DNA of 64,000 nt, taken from Tolypothrix sp. NIES-4075. Its GTDB lineage: Bacteria > Cyanobacteriota > Cyanobacteriia > Cyanobacteriales > Nostocaceae. Of this stretch, positions 9,107 to 18,305 are shown piece by piece. The notes under the pieces are model-generated. The model had not been told where the DNA came from and searched no databases. It saw only the letters and a program-made list of their open reading frames with translations. The position numbers and the translations under genes are program-made. Every line of letters starts with the position of its first letter. Position 1 is the first letter of the stretch. The stretch is from NCBI RefSeq assembly GCF_002218085.1, contig NZ_BDUC01000002.1, forward strand, positions 682,001 through 746,000, read 5' to 3'.

Positions 9107-10546
9107 ATGCCAGTTGTAGCTAGCGAAATCAAGTTTGGTACAGACGGCTGGCGGGGCGTGATTGGTGATGAATTCACCTTTGAACGCCTTGCCTTAGTCG
9201 CGCCAATTGCAGCGCAAGTATTATTTAACACGTATAATTCAACGGTGAATAGCCGGACAATTATTGTCGGTTACGATCGCCGATTTATGGCGGAAGATTT
9301 CGCCCGTACTGTTGCTTCTTGTGTCACTAAGATCGGATTTGATGTACTATTGAGCGAAACTTTTGCCCCAACTCCGGCTTTTAGCTGGGCAGCAAAACAA
9401 CTCAATGCGTTGGGTGCGCTGGTAATTACAGCAAGTCATAATCCGGGAAAATATTTGGGATTAAAAGTCAAGGGGGCTTTTGGGGGATCGGTGCCAGAAG
9501 AAGTAACCCATGAGATAGAAGCGCTTTTGTCTCAAAAAGTACAAACTGCTGCAACTCCAGGCAAAATCGAAATGTTCAACCCTTGGGGCAGTTATTGTCA
9601 AGGGCTAAAAGGCAAAGTTGATATTGCCAAGATTCGAGAGGCGATAAATTCAGGTAAACTGACGGTATTCGCCGATGTGATGCATGGAGCTGCATCTGGT
9701 GGATTGGCGATGCTGCTAGGGGATCAAGTAAAAGAAATAAATAGCGATCGCGATCCGCTTTTTGGTGGTGGTGCCCCAGAACCTTTACCCAAATACATGA
9801 AGCGTTTATTTGAAGTGATGAAGACGCACCGCGAAAGCAATCAAGGTTTGACGGTAGGATTAGTATTTGATGGAGATTGCGATCGCATCGCCAGTGTAGA
9901 TGGTGAAGGTAACTTCCTCAGTTCACAAGTATTAATCCCGATATTAATCGACCACTTAACCTTAAGGCGCGGTTTTAAAGGTGAAATAGTTAAAACTGTT
10001 AGTGGTTCTGACTTAATTCCCCGCGTTGCCGCACTGCACAAGTTATCAATATTTGAAACAGCAGTTGGTTACAAATACATCGCCGATCGCATGTTAGTAT
10101 CGCAAGTGTTACTAGGCGGTGAAGAATCAGGCGGAATTGGCTATGGTAGCCATATTCCCGAACGCGATGCACTGCTATCAGCATTATACGTGCTAGAGGC
10201 AATTGTTGAATCAGGACTGGATTTAGGCGATTATTACCGTCATTTGCAAGAGCAAGCTGGTTTTGATTCGGCATACGATCGCATTGATTTACCTCTAGGA
10301 AGTATGAATGTGCGATCGCGTCTTTTACAACAACTGCAAAAAGAACCTTTAACAGAAATTGCCGGACTTGCAGTAACTGATTGTCAAACAATCGACGGCT
10401 ACAAGTTCCGTTTAGCTGATAATAGTTGGTTGATGATTCGTTTTAGCGGAACTGAACCAGTTTTACGCTTATACTGCGAAGCGCCAACACTCGAACAAGT
10501 GCATCAAACTTTGGCTTGGGCCAAAGATTGGGCGAATTCTGTTTAA
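9107..10546 (+). CDS. Phosphoglucomutase/phosphomannomutase-family enzyme
   Basis: A 479-residue alpha-D-phosphohexomutase. All four site motifs are present: the phosphoserine loop TASHNPGKYLGLKVKG (about 105-120), the metal loop FDGDCDR (about 254-260), the sugar-binding GGEESGGIGYGSHIPERD (about 345-362), and the phosphate-binding RFSGTEPVLRLY (about 445-456). It interconverts hexose 1- and 6-phosphates for glycogen, sugar-nucleotide or cell-wall synthesis. Glucose against mannose or glucosamine preference cannot be read here. It stands alone, with ATG start. Confidence 0.92.
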   Translation: MPVVASEIKFGTDGWRGVIGDEFTFERLALVAPIAAQVLFNTYNSTVNSRTIIVGYDRRFMAEDFARTVASCVTKIGFDVLLSETFAPTPAFSWAAKQLNALGALVITASHNPGKYLGLKVKGAFGGSVPEEVTHEIEALLSQKVQTAATPGKIEMFNPWGSYCQGLKGKVDIAKIREAINSGKLTVFADVMHGAASGGLAMLLGDQVKEINSDRDPLFGGGAPEPLPKYMKRLFEVMKTHRESNQGLTVGLVFDGDCDRIASVDGEGNFLSSQVLIPILIDHLTLRRGFKGEIVKTVSGSDLIPRVAALHKLSIFETAVGYKYIADRMLVSQVLLGGEESGGIGYGSHIPERDALLSALYVLEAIVESGLDLGDYYRHLQEQAGFDSAYDRIDLPLGSMNVRSRLLQQLQKEPLTEIAGLAVTDCQTIDGYKFRLADNSWLMIRFSGTEPVLRLYCEAPTLEQVHQTLAWAKDWANSV

Positions 10547-10650
10547 CAAAGTGTACTAGCATAGATAAATATGTCTATGCTTTTACCAATTGTTAGTTTA
10601 GTTTGCTAACAGGGAATCCTAAAGCAAACACTAGCTTGGGAGTAATTATT

Positions 10651-11238
10651 ATGGAGTTAAACAACTTCAGCCTCAGTATTTCACCAGGAACTGAATTATC
10701 TGGAGGTTATCTACAGTTAGAACATAACACCCAGTACAAGGTAGTTTTGGCTAACAAGCGTGCTATGCGTTGTGATGCCAAGCTGGAAATTGATGGCAAG
10801 CATGTGGGAACGTGGCGACTTGAAGAGTATGATTCAATTGTGCTGGAACGTCCGGCACATGATACCGGACGATTCACGTTTTATAAATTGGGAAGTGCTG
10901 AGGCATCCATTGCTGGTATCAGCCAAGAGGATGCAAATATCGGCTTAGTCAAAGTTACCTTTACTCCAGAACATCAAGTTCAAACACGGACAACACATGA
11001 GCTTTACAGTTCACCTCCTGTAACAAGAGGAACTATAGAAGAAGGCACAACACGTTCCTTTAGTGCTGGTGGTACGGGATTATCTGGTGAGAGTAAGCAG
11101 CAATTCAGCAATGCGACTGCAATTGATTACGACTATTCACAAGCTACTGTAATTCACCTGCGGTTAGTAGCAAGAGCTGACGAACCGCGTCCTTTGACAC
11201 CATATTCGAATCCAGTACCCCCACCGATTCACTTGTAG
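10651..11238 (+). CDS. Unknown protein, beta-rich
   Basis: Start taken at ATG 10651 (MELNNFSLSISPG); an upstream start at 10603 would add sixteen atypical residues. The 195-residue product has no signal peptide or membrane segment. Residues 5-105 look like a beta sandwich (YKVVLANKRAMRCDAKLEIDGKHVGTWRL and on); the C-terminal third is Gly/Ser/Thr-rich and probably flexible. It lies ten bases upstream of rdgB on the same strand, so the two may be co-transcribed. I do not recognise the family. Confidence 0.65.
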   Translation: MELNNFSLSISPGTELSGGYLQLEHNTQYKVVLANKRAMRCDAKLEIDGKHVGTWRLEEYDSIVLERPAHDTGRFTFYKLGSAEASIAGISQEDANIGLVKVTFTPEHQVQTRTTHELYSSPPVTRGTIEEGTTRSFSAGGTGLSGESKQQFSNATAIDYDYSQATVIHLRLVARADEPRPLTPYSNPVPPPIHL

Positions 11239-11248
11239 AAAAACGACG

Positions 11249-11830
11249 ATGACAACACTTGTGGTTGCAACCTCAAATCCAGGTAAGTTGCGGGAAATGC
11301 AAGCTTACCTGGCTAATTTAGGTTGGGAATTGACCCTAAAACCTGAAGAATTGGAAGTTGAGGAGACAGGGGACACCTTTGCTGCAAACGCTTGTTTAAA
11401 AGCCTCTCAGGTGGCTAATTCGACAGGAAATTGGGCGATCGCCGATGACTCTGGTTTGCAAATTGATGCCCTTGCTGGCGCACCAGGAGTGTATTCTGCA
11501 CGTTATGGCAAAACTGATTCTGAACGCATTGCCAGGGTATTGACAGAATTGCAGGACAAACCGAATCGGCAAGCGCAATTTGTGTGTGCAATAGCGATCG
11601 CTCGTCCAGATGGAGCGGTGGCGCTACAATCTGAAGGTGTTTGTCGTGGCGAAATTCTCTCTTCTCCCCGTGGTAATGGTGGTTTCGGCTACGATCCAAT
11701 TTTTTACGTTCCAGAAAAACAATTAACCTTTGCGGAGATGACACCAGACTTGAAACGGTCAATTAGTCATCGAGGCAAAGCAATTGAGGCTTTACTTCCG
11801 CAACTGGCAATTTTAGATTTTAGATTTTAG
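11249..11830 (+). CDS. rdgB: Non-canonical purine NTP pyrophosphatase (XTP/dITP), RdgB/HAM1 family
   Basis: A 193-residue cytosolic house-cleaning enzyme that hydrolyses dITP, XTP and ITP to monophosphates and keeps them out of DNA. Motifs: VVATSNPGKLREM at the N-terminus, the catalytic ADDSGLQIDAL with its acidic pair (about 66-76), FGYDPIFYVPE (about 148-158), and the base-binding SHRGKA near the C-terminus. Length is standard. The final codons (LDFRF) are formed by the start of an ATTTTAG tandem repeat, so the C-terminus may have been redrawn by repeat growth. Confidence 0.92.
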   Translation: MTTLVVATSNPGKLREMQAYLANLGWELTLKPEELEVEETGDTFAANACLKASQVANSTGNWAIADDSGLQIDALAGAPGVYSARYGKTDSERIARVLTELQDKPNRQAQFVCAIAIARPDGAVALQSEGVCRGEILSSPRGNGGFGYDPIFYVPEKQLTFAEMTPDLKRSISHRGKAIEALLPQLAILDFRF

Positions 11831-12065
11831 ATTTTAGATTCAATCCAAAATCCAAAATCCGTCTTGAAAAGCTTTGATGCCAACGGCAACGCCAAGTTTG
11901 AACGGATAGCGTAGCGTTAGCGAGTCCACGAGCGTCGGAAACCTCCGACGGGCGCCAGGTCGCCCAAGTCGGGAAACCCGACGGCAGGTGCTACAACGGG
12001 GGGAACCCCCGCAACGCACTGCCTCCCCAAGCGACTGGCTCAACTTTTCGCAAAATCCAAAATCC
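11831..12065. repeat. Repeat block: ATTTTAG heptads and GAAAC-loop hairpins
   Basis: ATTTTAG heptamers extend from the end of rdgB. They are followed by a chain of GC-rich hairpins, for example GTCGGGAAACCCGAC and GGGGGGAACCCCC between 11930 and 12015. Similar hairpin blocks lie at 2150-2230 and 20590-20640. No gene. Confidence 0.65.
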
Positions 12066-12404
12066 CTAGACTGCTTCTGTGTTCTTTTCCCCGGTACGAA
12101 TGCGTACAACTTGCTCAACCGATGAGATAAAAATCTTACCATCACCGATTTCACCAGTGCGGGCAGCGGCGATAATTTTGTCTACCACCATATCAACTTG
12201 GTTGTCTTCTACGACAATTTCCACTTTGAGTTTTTGCAGAAACTCAACCGTGTACTCAGAACCGCGATAGCGTTCGGTTTGACCTTTTTGCCGTCCGAAA
12301 CCCCGGACTTCGGAAACGGTCATACCAACGATACCAGCGTTGACCAAAGCAATTTTCACTTCATCGAGCTTAAAAGGGCGAATAATCGCTTCTACTTTTT
12401 TCAT
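12066..12404 (-). CDS. glnB: Nitrogen regulatory protein P-II
   Basis: A 112-residue P-II signal protein; the start is placed at MKKVEAIIRPFKLDEV (ATG 12404), because three extra upstream codons (MEI) are not family-like. The trimer senses 2-oxoglutarate and ATP/ADP. In cyanobacteria it controls arginine synthesis (NAGK), PipX-NtcA and nitrate uptake. The T-loop RYRGSEYTVEF carries both Ser49, the cyanobacterial phosphorylation site, and Tyr51. The B-loop (ARTGEIGDGKIF) and C-terminal site are intact. I found no GTA-N8-TAC NtcA box in the 190 bases upstream. Confidence 0.95.
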   Translation of the reverse strand: MKKVEAIIRPFKLDEVKIALVNAGIVGMTVSEVRGFGRQKGQTERYRGSEYTVEFLQKLKVEIVVEDNQVDMVVDKIIAAARTGEIGDGKIFISSVEQVVRIRTGEKNTEAV

Positions 12405-12597
12405 TATTTCCACTCCTAACTTCTCATAGCTTCGTTTATCTATCTAAGCAGATCATCTATCTGACGCTTAAAAAAGCAGCTCTGGCGATTTTTATCCTCA
12501 AATTAGCATTTTTTCGGTATTTTTCGTCATCAAAAGGAAAATTGTCCATTTTTGAGCAGTTTTGCGGAGATATTCAAGATAGTAGATTTAAGCTATT

Positions 12598-13182
12598 TTA
12601 CCGAGTTTGATGCTCAAAAAACGGACGTACAATTACATACCCAACGCCAAAAGCTGTAAGTATGATTAATAAAATGGCAATGACTAACGACCAAGCACTG
12701 AACTGTTTCGACTCTGGTTCACTATCGGGATAATAGCGTACTTCTTCCTCTTCTATGAAAACTGGTTCGGGTACGGGGGGAGAGAAGTCTGAACTGCCGA
12801 AACCGTCAGGCACATTTTCTGGGACTGCGGGTGAATAAAGACGAGAAACCCGCTGTTGTGGTACTTGATTTACGGGATGTCTGGTTTGACTTTTTAAATC
12901 GCCATTCGCGTGAGGAATTTGGTTATGCTTAGTCGCAGGTGAGGTATCAACCAAATTTTGCAGGTGTAAAAAAGATTGAACAACTTTGGTAATTTCTTGT
13001 CGGAGTAGTTGATTTTCCTGCACTAATTGTTTATTTTGGGCGGTGAGTGCATCTAACATTGCCTCTGCTGCTTGCAATTCTGCTGCCAAATCCCGGTATA
13101 CAGATAGTGGTACAGAGGGAGAATAGGTTTTAGAGTTTGCTGTAGATGTATGACTGGGAATAGAACCTGTGCTTGTTCGCAT
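12598..13182 (-). CDS. Coiled-coil protein with C-terminal membrane anchor, unknown function
   Basis: A 194-residue protein. Residues about 28-72 form a leucine-zipper-like coiled coil (LAAELQAAEAMLDALTAQNK and on). The middle is a Pro/Ser-rich disordered stretch. One transmembrane helix lies near the end (about 170-187, LVIAILLIILTAFGVGYVIV), leaving a short basic tail (RPFFEHQTR). Most of the protein would face the cytoplasm as a tail-anchored type. A 36-codon small membrane frame lies just upstream on the same strand. I do not recognise the family. Confidence 0.7.
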   Translation of the reverse strand: MRTSTGSIPSHTSTANSKTYSPSVPLSVYRDLAAELQAAEAMLDALTAQNKQLVQENQLLRQEITKVVQSFLHLQNLVDTSPATKHNQIPHANGDLKSQTRHPVNQVPQQRVSRLYSPAVPENVPDGFGSSDFSPPVPEPVFIEEEEVRYYPDSEPESKQFSAWSLVIAILLIILTAFGVGYVIVRPFFEHQTR

Positions 13183-13216
13183 CGGTAGTTTAGTATCAAA
13201 AATGAATGTAATTAGA

Positions 13217-13327
13217 TTATTCGGAACTGCTATTAGAAAGAGTCAGCCCAGAAACTATGCCCAAGAATAATAGAAAAATGCCTACAATAGCAAAGATTTT
13301 TTCTTTACATTTTTTAATGAAGGACAT
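13217..13327 (-). CDS. Candidate small membrane protein, 36 residues
   Basis: A complete small frame on the minus strand: basic start (MSFIKKCKEK), one hydrophobic helix (IFAIVGIFLLFLGIVSGLTL), and a Ser-rich tail ending SSSE. AAAGGGG lies about nine bases before the ATG. It precedes the coiled-coil anchor gene by 35 bases in the same direction, so the two could form a unit. Chance small frames with one hydrophobic helix are common in AT-rich DNA, so this needs comparative support. Confidence 0.35.
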   Translation of the reverse strand: MSFIKKCKEKIFAIVGIFLLFLGIVSGLTLSNSSSE

Positions 13328-13405
13328 ACGGTAAACCCCTTTGTGTTGGGGGAGTAGAGGAGTAAAGACGCGATTAATAATAGTGAAGGAAGATGAAGGA
13401 ATTTG

Positions 13406-14227
13406 TTAATTTTTTAACAATGGGAAAAAATGTCCTACAGGACCTTGCCCTTTGCCTATATCTAAAGCGTGAGATAGTGCAGTAGTAAGGTAATTTTTTG
13501 CTTGTTGCACTGCTGTGAACAAGTCTTTTCCCATTGCTAGATTAGCAGCGATCGCCGCCGATAGAGTACAACCAGTACCGTGGGTATTTTTTGTATGTAC
13601 CTGTAAAGTTGATAAAGTTTCCAGATTTTGCCCATCAAAGTAGATATCAACCCCTCGCAAATTCTCCTGCATTCCTCCACCCTTAACTAAAACAGCTTTC
13701 GCCCTCAATTCGCGGTGAATCATTTGCGCTGTTGCTTTCATGTCATCCAAGGAATTAATCTCTAAGTTAGTTAAAATCTGTGCTTCATACCGATTTGGCG
13801 TGACAATTATCGCTTTGGGAATGAGGAGATTACGCAGAATATGCACGGCATCATCAGAAATCAATTGCGCCCCGGTGCGTGATACCATTACAGGATCGAC
13901 TACTAAGTTATCGATTTGTAAAGTTTCTACTTCTTGGGCAACAGCAGCGATAATTTCCTGGTTGAGTAACATTCCCGTTTTCGCTGCTTGCACGCCAATA
14001 TCTTCAACTACGGCGCGAATTTGGGCGATAACAGCTTCTTTTGGCATTGCATCAACCCGCGCTACTCCTAGAGTATTCTGTGCTGTGACGCAGGTAATAG
14101 CGCACGTACCGTGGACGCAGTGAAAAGCAAAGGTGCGTAAATCAGCTTGAATTCCTGCACCTCCACCGCTATCTGAACCAGCGATGGTTAATGCAACAGG
14201 TGTTTTGGATGTTGTTTGGGTGTTCAT
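13406..14227 (-). CDS. thiD: Hydroxymethylpyrimidine / phosphomethylpyrimidine kinase
   Basis: A 273-residue ribokinase-fold enzyme that phosphorylates HMP and then HMP-P to HMP-PP in thiamine synthesis. Motifs: ALTIAGSDSGGGAGIQADL at the N-terminus (substrate loop), VVDPVMVSRTGAQLI (about 125-139), and the anion-hole and catalytic loop NTHGTGCTLSAAIAANLA (about 214-231), with the conserved catalytic cysteine region GTGCT. Length is standard and there is no thiE fusion. It stands alone; a repeat palindrome lies upstream. Confidence 0.93.
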   Translation of the reverse strand: MNTQTTSKTPVALTIAGSDSGGGAGIQADLRTFAFHCVHGTCAITCVTAQNTLGVARVDAMPKEAVIAQIRAVVEDIGVQAAKTGMLLNQEIIAAVAQEVETLQIDNLVVDPVMVSRTGAQLISDDAVHILRNLLIPKAIIVTPNRYEAQILTNLEINSLDDMKATAQMIHRELRAKAVLVKGGGMQENLRGVDIYFDGQNLETLSTLQVHTKNTHGTGCTLSAAIAANLAMGKDLFTAVQQAKNYLTTALSHALDIGKGQGPVGHFFPLLKN

Positions 14228-14381
14228 AATGCAGGAATAAAATTTGTAGTAAGCACAAAGCGTGCTTACTACGAAAGAATACGTAAGTTATTAATAAGTT
14301 TATAGCTGATTTGAGCTGGCAAAATGTTAAGGGAAACTGTAACTTACTTGTGCTGTCTCAATTATCAGGAAATATTAGCTA

Positions 14382-15305
14382 ATGCCTTACTTGACATCAG
14401 TCGGCGAAATCCGTTCTCTCGTTACCAAATATACCAATGCTCAAACTTTATGGATAGATACAGAAGTAGCTGATTATAAAAGTAAAAACCCCAAACTGTC
14501 GCTGATTCAGGTGTTAGATGATGCCAAAGATATGAGTGGCGATCGCGTTTACCTTTTGGATGTATTAAATCAACCCGATATCGTCGCTGACTTTATTAGC
14601 CAAATTATGCTAAATCCTTCTATTGAAAAAGTCTTTCACAATGCTAGCTATGATTTAAAATTTCTTGGTAACAAAAAAGCTAAAAATATCACTTGTACTT
14701 TAGAAATGGCAAAGAAAATTCCCTATTATATATTGCCATTATCCAACTATCAACTAAAAACTTTAGCTGTGGAACTTTGTAACTTTAACAATATTGACAA
14801 ACAAGAACAAAGTAGCAATTGGGGCAAACGACCCCTAAGCGAAGAACAAATAGAATATGCTTATTTGGACTGCATTTACCTTGCTCAAGTTCACAAACGT
14901 TTGATAGAATTAAGTCAAGAAATTAGCCCTGACCCAGCAAAAGAAGATTTAATATCACTCGCAGCTAGATATCAGCAGGTTGAGCAACAATCTAAACTGG
15001 TAAATTCCGAGTTTGAACATCTGCAAGAACGAGTTAAACAAGCGATGCAAGCTCAGAAGTTATCGGAAACCTCAGATTTTAAACTTACTAGCTACGAACG
15101 GGAAACTGTGAAAGTGCCGTTTACAGAATTGGTAAAGCTAGTACAAACTGAAGGTATTAATTTAGATTTTCCTATTACAGTGACGAAGAAACTAAAAATA
15201 GATTTAGGAGAAAATATCGAAAGACTATCTGTAGATGCAGAAAAAACAACTTCATGGCGATTGACTCCTAAAAGCCAGGTGGATGATATTGAGGAGGAAT
15301 TTTAA
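14382..15305 (+). CDS. RNase D-like 3'-5' exonuclease (DEDDy)
   Basis: A 307-residue protein with the three exonuclease motifs: ExoI LWIDTEVAD (about 23-31), ExoII FHNASYDLKFL (about 86-96), and ExoIII YAYLDCIYL with the Y-x3-D signature (about 158-166). The catalytic domain spans about 1-180. The C-terminal third is charged and partly helical, without a clear HRDC domain, so it is shorter than E. coli RNase D. It probably trims RNA 3' ends, though DNA substrates cannot be excluded. It ends at a strong terminator. Confidence 0.85.
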   Translation: MPYLTSVGEIRSLVTKYTNAQTLWIDTEVADYKSKNPKLSLIQVLDDAKDMSGDRVYLLDVLNQPDIVADFISQIMLNPSIEKVFHNASYDLKFLGNKKAKNITCTLEMAKKIPYYILPLSNYQLKTLAVELCNFNNIDKQEQSSNWGKRPLSEEQIEYAYLDCIYLAQVHKRLIELSQEISPDPAKEDLISLAARYQQVEQQSKLVNSEFEHLQERVKQAMQAQKLSETSDFKLTSYERETVKVPFTELVKLVQTEGINLDFPITVTKKLKIDLGENIERLSVDAEKTTSWRLTPKSQVDDIEEEF

Positions 15306-15308
15306 TTT

Positions 15309-15350
15309 AGATTCCCGACAACTATATGCGAAGTCGGGAATCTGTTTTTT
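15309..15350 (+). terminator. Rho-independent terminator after the exonuclease gene
   Basis: Perfect 11-bp stem AGATTCCCGAC / GTCGGGAATCT with a 13-base loop, followed by a GTTTTTT tract. Confidence 0.85.
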
Positions 15351-15585
15351 CAGTATAAGCAATAACATTAAACGCTGATATTTGGTAAACGTTGAATTTT
15401 TGACGTGTATCAGAAAATTATCCCGGAAATATGCAACGCCTAATCCTTAATTAAAGCTATTAAATATGAGGAAAGCCTGTCAATTGACTTTGCACCTCAT
15501 GGAAAAATTAGTATTATTTCTTAGTTGAAGTAATTAGATTTTGGTACTAATTTCATCTGGGCGTAATAGCGGTTTATAGTAAATT

Positions 15586-16425
15586 ATGATGGGGTTATTT
15601 GAGCAAAAGTGGACAGGGGTTGGAAAAGCATTTGCCATCGCTATGCTTAGTGCATTTATCGCAACTGCAATTATTTCCTGTGGTAACAACAAAAGTGTAT
15701 TGCTAACAGAAATAAAAGTGAGTCCTCCAAACCGTCGAATTGGTACAGCATCGAAAGCTGGGGACTTTTATATTCAAGGGCAAAGTCAGCAGGTAAAAGG
15801 AGACTCACAAGCAGCGATCGCATCTTTTACGCAAGCGATTAACCTTAATCCTAACTATGCCGAAGCTTACAATAGCCGAGGACTTGCTTACTTTGATTTG
15901 GGTAACAAACAAGCAGCGATCGCTGATTATAACGAAGCGATTCGTATCAATCCCAACTTTGCCGAGCCGTATAATAATCGAGGAAACGCTCGTGCTTCTG
16001 AGGGAGACAGCAACAACGCGATCGCCGATTACACCGAAGCGATTCGGATTAATCCTAACTATGCTGAAGCTTACAATAACCGGGGAAATGCTCGTTCAGC
16101 CATGAAAGACATAAATGGAGCGATTGATGATTTCGATCAAGCGATTCTCCTTGATTCTAGATATGCTATAGCCTACAACAACCGGGGCAACGCCCGTGCT
16201 GCCAACGGAGATCCTCAAGCAGCGATCGCCGATTATAACGAAGCCATTCGCCTCAATCCCAACTTTGCCCCAGCTTACAATAACCGAGGCAACGCCCGCG
16301 CTGCAAATAAAGACAAACAAGGAGCAAAAGCCGACTTGCAACGCGCTGCAACTATCTTTGAGGGAGAAAACAACAAAGAATTATACCAAGAAGTGATGAA
16401 CAATCTCAAAGAACTAGGACAGTAG
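15586..16425 (+). CDS. TPR-repeat putative lipoprotein
   Basis: A 279-residue protein with an N-terminal hydrophobic segment ending in AIISCGNN, a plausible lipobox with the lipid-modified cysteine at residue 32. From about residue 57 there are six tandem 34-residue TPR units (for example AAIADYNEAIRINPNFAEPY), each with the family G/A/Y/P spacing. The repeats are very similar to each other, suggesting recent internal duplication. TPR lipoproteins act as scaffolds at the envelope; no partner is visible here. It converges on the symporter gene. Confidence 0.82.
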   Translation: MMGLFEQKWTGVGKAFAIAMLSAFIATAIISCGNNKSVLLTEIKVSPPNRRIGTASKAGDFYIQGQSQQVKGDSQAAIASFTQAINLNPNYAEAYNSRGLAYFDLGNKQAAIADYNEAIRINPNFAEPYNNRGNARASEGDSNNAIADYTEAIRINPNYAEAYNNRGNARSAMKDINGAIDDFDQAILLDSRYAIAYNNRGNARAANGDPQAAIADYNEAIRLNPNFAPAYNNRGNARAANKDKQGAKADLQRAATIFEGENNKELYQEVMNNLKELGQ

Positions 16426-16488
16426 CGGGCAGGGGGGACAGGGGGACAACGAGGAAATTTCTATATCTCCCTTGTCTTCCCCCTCTCC

Positions 16489-18063
16489 TCATCCCCCCTC
16501 AGAACCGATGTGAATGCGGTTTTCAACTTCGGTAAACTTATCTTCTGCTTGCTGTTCGGTAGCTAGTAGCGAAACGACAATTCCGACAATAAACGCAAGG
16601 GGGATACTAATTAATCCTGGATTTTTCAGCGGGAAAATAGCAGCATCATGCTTGAGTATTGTGACTTGAATTGTCGGTGACAAATAAATCAACAACAAAG
16701 AAGAAAGCGTACCTACTAACATACTCGCTACCGCACCGTTGGTGGTAAAGCGACGCCAAAGCATCGACATGAGTAAAGCGGGGAAATTTCCAGAAGCAGC
16801 GATCGCAAATGCTAAACCCACCATGTAAGCAACATTTTGTCCCTTAAACAAAATACCCAATATCATCGCCAAAGCGCCCAAAAGTACTGTAGCAAAACGA
16901 GCCACCCGCAGTTGTTCTGTTTCGTCAGCGTGACCCTTTCGCACCACATTCACCCACAAATCGTGAGATAATGCTGCCGCACCGGAAAGCGTCAACCCTG
17001 CCACCACCGCCAAAATCGTGGCGAAGGAAACCGCTGCAATAAAGCCTAAGAAAGCATCCCCGCCTAAAAACTGGGCTAACATCGGTGCTGCCATGTTACC
17101 ACCAGTACCGATTTGCTTAATCGCATCTTGACCTACCAATACCATCGCCCCAAAGCCGAGAATGAAGGTAAGCAGGTAAAAAACGCCAATCAAACTTGTA
17201 GCGTAAATGACGGAATTTCGCGCTGCTTTAGCATCAGGTACTGTATAAAAACGCATCAATATGTGAGGTAATCCCGCAGTACCGAACATTAAGGACATTC
17301 CTAAAGAGATAGCGTCCCAAGGGTCAGAAACTTGTTTGCCAGGAGCCAATACACCTGTATACTTATCAGCGGCAGCAGCAAATAAAGCGATCGGGTTAAA
17401 ACCAAATCGTGCTAGCACCAAAATAGCTAGTAAAATAGTGCCGCCCAGCAACAAAACTGCTTTGATAATTTGTACCCAAGTAGTAGCAATCATTCCGCCG
17501 AAAATCACATAAGCCATCATCACGCAGCCGACGATGATAACAGCTAATTCATATTCAAAACCAAACAGCAGCTTGATTAACTCTCCCGCACCTACCATCT
17601 GGGCAATTAAGTAAAAGCTAATCACCGAAAGTGTACCAATAGCAGCTGCGATTCGTACTGGCGTTTGTCGCAAACGATAAGCCACCACATCTGCAAAAGT
17701 ATACTTGCCCAAGTTACGCAGAGGTTCCGCAATTAGGAACATGACGATGGGCCAGCCCACCAGAAAACCGATAGAATAAATTAAGCCATCAAAGCCGTTG
17801 AGTGCTACCAGCCCAGCAATACCTAAAAAACTAGCAGCGCTCATAAAGTCACCAGCTAAAGCAAGTCCATTTTGGAAACCGCTGATATTACCGCCAGCTG
17901 TGTAGAAATGGGATGTGCTTTTGGTCTGCTTTGCTGCCCAATAAGTAATGCCTAAAGAACTAATAACGAAGACAAAGAAGAAAGCGATCGCCAACGGGTT
18001 AAAGTGTCCGAGACTAGCAATATTCGCTTCAGCCAGCGGCATCTTATACCACAAATTATTCAT
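16489..18063 (-). CDS. Sodium:solute symporter, ActP (acetate permease)-like
   Basis: A 524-residue SSS-family transporter with about 13 membrane helices. An upstream start would add 31 residues coded by heptad repeats (PNAQCPM units); I place the start at MNNLWYKMPLAEA (18063) for that reason. Family features include GLALAGDFMSAASFLGIAGL and FGTAGLPHILMRFYTVPDA, the latter typical of ActP/MctC monocarboxylate carriers. It probably imports acetate, pyruvate or a similar acid with sodium. A DUF485 gene lies upstream on the same strand, the same pairing as yjcH-actP of E. coli. Confidence 0.88.
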   Translation of the reverse strand: MNNLWYKMPLAEANIASLGHFNPLAIAFFFVFVISSLGITYWAAKQTKSTSHFYTAGGNISGFQNGLALAGDFMSAASFLGIAGLVALNGFDGLIYSIGFLVGWPIVMFLIAEPLRNLGKYTFADVVAYRLRQTPVRIAAAIGTLSVISFYLIAQMVGAGELIKLLFGFEYELAVIIVGCVMMAYVIFGGMIATTWVQIIKAVLLLGGTILLAILVLARFGFNPIALFAAAADKYTGVLAPGKQVSDPWDAISLGMSLMFGTAGLPHILMRFYTVPDAKAARNSVIYATSLIGVFYLLTFILGFGAMVLVGQDAIKQIGTGGNMAAPMLAQFLGGDAFLGFIAAVSFATILAVVAGLTLSGAAALSHDLWVNVVRKGHADETEQLRVARFATVLLGALAMILGILFKGQNVAYMVGLAFAIAASGNFPALLMSMLWRRFTTNGAVASMLVGTLSSLLLIYLSPTIQVTILKHDAAIFPLKNPGLISIPLAFIVGIVVSLLATEQQAEDKFTEVENRIHIGSEGG

Positions 18064-18305
18064 ATTTTGGATTGGTAATAGGTAATGGGTAATGGGTAAT
18101 GGGTAATGGGGAATTGGGCATTGGGCATTGGGCATTGGGCATTGGGCATTGGGCATTGGGCATTGGGAATTGGTAATTGGTAATTGGTAATTGGTAATTG
18201 GTAGTTAAGATGAGAAAAGTACATTTTCCATTACCCATTCCCCATCCCCCATTACCCATTCCCCATTACCCATTCCCCATTCCCCATTCCCCATTCCCCA
18301 TTCCC
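18064..18305. repeat. Heptanucleotide tandem repeats (STRR-type)
   Basis: Runs of TTGGGCA (about seven units near 18115-18170), TTGGTAA (about five units to 18200) and TACCCATTCCCCAT units to 18300. This is the short tandemly repeated repetitive sequence known from heterocystous cyanobacteria. It fills the gap between the DUF485 and symporter genes, and reads through in frame as PNAQCPM at the symporter 5' end. Confidence 0.85.

Noticed and set aside
12405..12597. NtcA site upstream of glnB
   Set aside because: No GTA-N8-TAC; the best candidate (GTA-N8-CAT) breaks the second half-site.
18063..18259. Frames rich in PNAQCPM
   Set aside because: Pure translation of TTGGGCA tandem repeats; not a protein family.
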